This document shows, in pieces, positions 59,801 through 64,000 of a stretch of DNA of 64,000 nucleotides; within the stretch, counting starts at the first letter, position 1, and every line of letters begins with the position of its first letter. A model generated the notes under the pieces. It was not told where the DNA came from. It saw nothing but the letters and a program-made list of their open reading frames with translations, and ran no database searches. This stretch comes from Nymphaea colorata (Eukaryota; Streptophyta; Magnoliopsida; Nymphaeales; Nymphaeaceae), in the NCBI RefSeq assembly GCF_008831285.2, contig NC_045139.1, positions 28,809,206-28,873,205 of the forward strand. The letters run 5' to 3'. A program made the position numbers and the translations under genes.

Positions 59801-61002
59801 TTCCAAACAAGCCAGACTACGTTTGCAAGTTAAGAAAAGCACTCTATGGACTGAAACAAGCACCAAGAGCATGGTACGGGAAAATAGCTGAATTTTTGGT
59901 ATTTAGTGGATTTCAAGTCTCCTCAGCAGATTCAAGTCTCTTCGTCAAGGTAAGAGGTACGAAACTTACCATGTTGTTAATTTATGTTGATGATCTAATT
60001 ATCACTGGAGATGACAATGAAGAAATTAATCTCATTCGTGAACATCTCACGGTGAGATTTGAAATGAAAGAGCTGAGGGAGTTGCGACACTTCCTTGGAT
60101 TGGAAATTGATTACGAAACTCAAGGATTATTTTTAAGTCAAAAGAAATATGCTCATGACTTACTACGTAAGTATGGTATGCTCAGTTGCAAACCTATCCC
60201 AACACCAATTGAGATAAATGCAAAACTTAGAGTTGATGAAGGAGACAGGCTGGATGATGTTACTATGTATCGACAACTGGTTGGAAGCCTAATCTACTTA
60301 ACATTAACAAGACCAGACATTGCCTATGCAGTTGGTGTTGTGAGCAGATTTATGCAAACTCCAAGGAAACCACATTTAGAAGCACTAAAAAGAATATTAA
60401 GGTATATCAAAGGAACTCTTGACTTTGGTATACTTTATGAAAGAGGGACAACTTGTCAAGTTGTTAGTCATTGTGACGCGGACTATGCAGGAGACTTATC
60501 AACACGAAGATCAACCACTGGATATACATTCAGTCTTGGAAGTGGTGCGATTTCATGGTGTAGTAAGAGACAGCCAACAGTTTCACTATCTACAACCGAA
60601 ACAGAGTATAGAGCAGCTTCTCAAGCAGCACAAGAATGTGTGTGGTTGATGCGACTGCTGAAAGACATTAAACAAAACGTGGATTATGCAGTGAGGCTCT
60701 ACTGCGATAATCAAAGTGCAGTCAGACTTGCAGAGAATCCTGTCTTTCATGCTCGAACGAAACATATAGAGGTGGAACATCACTTTATTAGAGAGAAGGT
60801 ACTCAAAGGGAAGATTCAGTTGCAGCCAATCGCTTCAGAAGATCAAGTCGCTGACATCTTTACCAAGGGCTTACCAGTACAGACGTTCGTGAAACTTCGA
60901 AGAATGTTGGGAATCATAAGTAAAGAGTCGGTAATGAGGGGGAGATTGTTAAGAGTCAGCACCGACTCAAGAATCATCACCGACTCTCACGAAGCATCTT
61001 AA
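56809..61002 (+). CDS. Copia gag-pol polyprotein of element A, one in-frame stop
   Basis: One frame of 1,398 codons, broken only by TGA at 59017-59019 (codon 737). Gag occupies about residues 1-300, with a CCHC zinc knuckle [14 protein letters not shown] at 254-267. Protease has DSG at 334-336. The pre-integrase HHCC region (WHERLAHV, then [10 protein letters not shown]) precedes the integrase catalytic triad Asp530, Asp593, Glu629, with the 35-residue spacing of D,D35E. Reverse transcriptase has YVDD at 1059-1062. RNase H follows with CDADYAG, TETEYRA and [12 protein letters not shown]. The stop lies after the integrase core and before reverse transcriptase, in the context AGCACATGACAAG; a CGA-to-TGA change is a simple explanation. 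Every catalytic motif I can check is intact. The frame runs through the polypurine tract and 56 bp into the 3' LTR before stopping. Confidence 0.95.
60936..60945 (+). promoter_or_regulatory. Polypurine tract of element A
   Basis: GAGGGGGAGA, one base before the 3' LTR, and read through in frame by the polyprotein. Confidence 0.85.
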
Positions 61003-61491
61003 ACCTCCTCTTTTATGTCGGTGCATGTAATGATTACATGAAATAAAAAATAAAAAAAATATAAAAAGTGGTGGATTCTTCCACCACCGACTAAGTAATC
61101 CCTATAAATAGGGGATGAGGGCCATGTTGAGGTGTACGTGTGAAAAAAGAGTGAGTGTGTGTGAAAAAATTGTGAGTGTGGTTGAGTCATTTATGTCACT
61201 TTGTGAGCGTGTGAGGTGTGTGAGCTTGTGAGGTGTGTCAGAGTTGTGCTCAGTGCAAGAGCGTCGGGTTTGGAGGTATTTAGGTGTGGAAGTTCACTAC
61301 GTGAGCGAGGTGAGTTTTTCTTGAGCCTCCTTGTAATGTTTATTTTGATGAATGAATAGTTGATATTTTAAAGTATACTCTTTCAAAGTTATTATTGAGT
61401 ATCATTTTGGACGTCGAGACTCTGCTAGATTTTCTCCGCATAAATTTGAGTTTGTAGCTGAGTTATAGGGCCCGCATTACGTTTTCCAACA
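60947..61491 (+). repeat. 3' LTR of element A
   Basis: 545 bp, almost identical to 56199-56745. Differences seen: one extra A in an A run, G to A just after it, loss of three bases in the ATGTGCTCAC stretch, and T to C in TTTCTCTGCAT. Confidence 0.95.
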
Positions 61492-62136
61492 GATATTCGA
61501 TGCCTTCTGCCGGTTGGAGACAAGAAGGGGAAGGGTAGAGTGAAGTTGGTGCGTGATAATCACATTCACGAGGACATCGACGCGAATGTGTCAATTGAAT
61601 AAGTTAAAAGATGTCAATTGAATAAGTTAAAAGATGACAGAGCAATGGTCCCTTCTAATTCGTCCTTTCTTTCTCGTGCCTTTCAATTTGTAGCCATATG
61701 AAACTCAATCGACAAAGAGCCTGAATAATCCATCCCTCCGTATTGAATATCTCGCTTCCTTGTTTTTAACTCGAAAGGCTAAACGTGCACATGCCAAAAG
61801 CATCAAGACTGAGTGATCTCTTATAGCGATAAGGATCGGCCGGCCTACCGTCATGGCGGCAATATCTTGTCCGCATTCCTGCGGTAAGCAATTATTTTGG
61901 AGGATATTATTGCCAATTTCCTTTGGGGAGAGTCACTCGCAGGCTGTGCATAAATCCAATTTCACAACTTTATAGTTGCTAGTGGAGGAGAGCAGGGTAG
62001 GGGGGACTAAGGGCTAGCTGATTGATAGTGTGCTTGACACTTTTTGGACTGCTTAGCTGTAAGATATCATGTCTGGGAGTGTATGTATAATGAAATATCT
62101 TGAAAGACAAAGTGCCGGGAGAGGAAAATTTTTAAA

Positions 62137-62458
62137 CTGGCATTCCCTCTACGCTACGGAAGGAGATTAAGGGAGTTAACATTGTTCTTTTGTCGTAAGC
62201 TAGCCAAGTGTGGAGATCTAGACAAGTTTTGGAAAGATACTTGGGGAGCGAATATTATGCACTCATATTTCTATGGAGATCTTAATTAGTTGAAGTCAAG
62301 GTGGACATGAAATTGACTATTATGTATGGATGTAGTTAAGTAGAGTCGAGCTCGGCTCCACTTGTTTCTTGCTCGGCTCAAGCTTAAGTCGAGCTTGACA
62401 AGGTCAGATCGAGCTCGATTCAGATAGGCTAGACTGTGTTGAGCTCGAGTTCAACTTG
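62137..62458. mobile_element. 322-bp insertion relative to the paralogous segment
   Basis: The paralogue reads GAGAGGAAAGTTAGATGCC near 47771. Here the same flanks are separated by 322 bp and bracketed by TTTAAA (62131-62136 and 62459-62464). The inserted DNA includes many GAGCTCG and GCTCGGCTC words, a composition common in plant repeats. No open frame or clear terminal inverted repeat was found. Confidence 0.5.
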
Positions 62459-63522
62459 TTTAAAGATGCCAACCTATATTTCATCACACATCCGCCGCTC
62501 AGTACATGCAATACACATACACCAAAAGAAAAAAGGAAACATTTTTGAAATTATTGAAAAAGAGTGTCTTCTGAATCTTTTCACTTTTTTTAATTTTCTT
62601 ATTTTTTGTCTTTATAAAAGTTATTTTTCTGTTAAATATAGGTGTTTTCATCATGGCCACACTGGCGTAAGAAAATTGCATGCGTACGTAATAACCAGTG
62701 GTCACACAGGTAAGCATCGAGAGCTTGGTATTCACGGCCTCTCAAATTTTTTTTTTTTCATTAAAAAATACTTTCAACTTTAGCCTTAAATTCCAAGAAC
62801 GCATCTGATTTTGTAAGCTATCATATACATCCAAGTATACCGAGATAAAAGATTCTTAGCAGCAATGGGCGCATGAAGAATGTCTTTAAGAACTGGAGTA
62901 TTAGAAATGTGAATGGGCAATAGACGGACCTGATCCTACAGTCTTCCGGCCCGATAAGGAGTATGAATACTTTAAATCTTTAATGGTACCTTAGGTATTG
63001 GTTCCATCACGGACACATATTTGAATCCAAATGCAAAGTTATTACTTCTAAAGACCTTCCTTCTTGACCTATTATTCACGGAAAGAATTGCTTCTTGATC
63101 TTGGGAGCAGCAATACTAATTAAAGGACCACATCTGAAAATGATGATTTACTAGATGAAGTATTCTAGCATCATCATATAAAAATGGGTGAATCTTGATT
63201 TAGTTTCCAGATGGATGACTTTTGTTCGTCGTTCACAAAATGGCATCCATATATAACAAAATTCGATCCTCCATTTACCAAGTCAACAAGGAAGATAGAG
63301 CCGTAATGTGCCTTGTTTAGTTCAGAAATTTGTTCTGCTAAGGGATTCAAGTGCAGGGATGAATCGGAAACAACAAAGGCAACCATGCATAGAAACCAAG
63401 GTCCAGTCTTATTTGAATATATATCAAACTGACGGTGCACAGCTAAGTGCTAAACATAGTACCGTCAGTCGAAGATTAGGGAGTACTATAGGTCCTTGGT
63501 TTTGATCCACGTAGTCTTGGCT

Positions 63523-64000
63523 TCAGAGTTTCTTTTCGGAGCAGGGCTTTGGGCAGAAGTGCAAGACATCTGTGCATTGGCACTGCGGAGGAATGGACTT
63601 GGTGCATATGCAGCCTTTGCACCCCGGATAACAGTGGTCCTTAATATCTAAGCAATGGCAATCTGGAATACGCGCCCTGGTGCAAACACAACCCGAGTCG
63701 CAGCATGGCTTCCAACGAGCATCTACAGCTGCACAACAGGAGAAAGAACAACACAACGGACTCAGAAATGCAAGAACAGATGGAACTTAGTTGAGTAATC
63801 ATGAGGAAAACCAACTCTCGTCACAGGGAAAGACAAAGTTTCTTTCCAAAAAACCGCATGGTAAACGATTAATTGTAGACTTGAGAGTGCACGTCGATTT
63901 ATCTCTGCTGCCCGCACTCACACATGCGCTCAGAAATTATACAAATTAAACATGCGAGCACACGGAGAGCAGCCGTGCACCTTCATCCTCAGCGATGATT
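63523..64000 (-). CDS. BBI: Bowman-Birk protease inhibitor 3, partial, altered first loop
   Basis: Exon 2 (63728-63523) is complete. Exon 1 enters the window only as 64000-63981 (SIIAEDE end of the propeptide, as in BBI gene 2), so the start codon and signal peptide lie beyond the edge. The mature domain keeps all 14 cysteines. The second loop is canonical CTKSIPPQC (P1 Lys). The first loop is CTRARIPDC: P1 is Arg, but the P1' Ser is Ala and the P3' Pro is Ile. The P1' Ser and P3' cis-Pro are the most conserved loop positions in the family, so the first head may bind weakly, bind another protease, or be inactive. The rest is close to BBI gene 2, and the change is confined to a short stretch around the loop. 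Confidence 0.88.

Larger units (their letters stand above)
56199..61491 (+). mobile_element. Young Ty1/copia LTR retrotransposon A
   Basis: Complete 5.3-kb element on the plus strand with the 5-bp target duplication GATAT (56194-56198 and 61492-61496). LTRs are 547 and 545 bp and differ by only two substitutions, a 1-bp and a 3-bp indel. The interior has a primer-binding site, one long gag-pol frame with a single stop, and a polypurine tract. Protease, integrase, reverse transcriptase, RNase H is the copia order. The duplicated partner near 47.25 kb lacks the element, so it inserted after the duplication or in one copy only. Confidence 0.97.
56168..64000. repeat. Segmental duplication, copy 2 (contains BBI gene 3)
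   Basis: This copy matches 47229-49449 once the 5.3-kb copia element at 56199-61491 is removed. It also carries about 78 bp extra near 61905-61985 and a 322-bp insertion at 62137-62458. Sequence from about 62850 to 63065 has no counterpart in copy 1. The copy runs off the window edge. Confidence 0.85.

Noticed and set aside
1-64000. tRNA, rRNA and CRISPR features
   Set aside because: No cloverleaf with a proper GGTTCGANTCC T-loop, no rRNA core sequences, and no regularly spaced short repeats with unique spacers were seen. A tRNAscan or Rfam run would be decisive.

Overview
This is nuclear DNA from a flowering plant. The evidence is spliced genes with GT-AG introns, three plant-type protein families (MYB-CC, AAR3/DCN1-like, Bowman-Birk inhibitor), Ty1/copia retrotransposons primed by initiator-Met tRNA, and many AT, CT and GT/GA microsatellites in AT-rich intergenic DNA. 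I cannot fix the lineage from the sequence. Bowman-Birk genes outside legumes and grasses are patchy, so a monocot or early-diverging angiosperm is possible but unproven.

Layout. Positions 1-12758 hold no gene I recognise, only repeats including a 1.07-kb hAT-like element (2130-3200). A seven-exon MYB-CC transcription factor of the MYR1/MYR2 type lies at 12759-14413 (+). A gene-poor stretch follows, with one orphan exon of a 4CL-like acyl-CoA ligase (19577-19677). An intronless RING-H2 E3 ligase lies at 21492-22361 (-). A nine-exon AAR3/DCN1-like neddylation gene runs from 27207 to 35941 (+); its large introns carry a minisatellite, a hAT-like element, an AT microsatellite and a small MITE-like repeat.

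From 39.5 kb to the right edge the window is a Bowman-Birk protease inhibitor (BBI) cluster, all on the minus strand: two intact two-exon genes (39579-40122 and 48979-49547), one gene cut by the window edge (63523-64000), and one decayed copy (about 42715-46552). All share a secretion signal, one intron in the same place, a TATA box about 60 bp upstream of the start and similar flanks. They arose by repeated local duplication, and their inhibitory loops have diverged.

The cluster has been invaded by transposons. A 3.53-kb PIF/Harbinger-like element sits inside exon 1 of the BBI pseudogene and carries a broken first exon of an EDS1/PAD4/SAG101-type lipase-like gene. A degenerate copia element (50099-55112, minus) lies about 550 bp upstream of the second BBI gene. 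A young copia element (56199-61491, plus), with nearly identical LTRs and a single in-frame stop, sits in the duplicated DNA before the third BBI gene. The duplicated partner at about 47.25 kb preserves the unoccupied target site.
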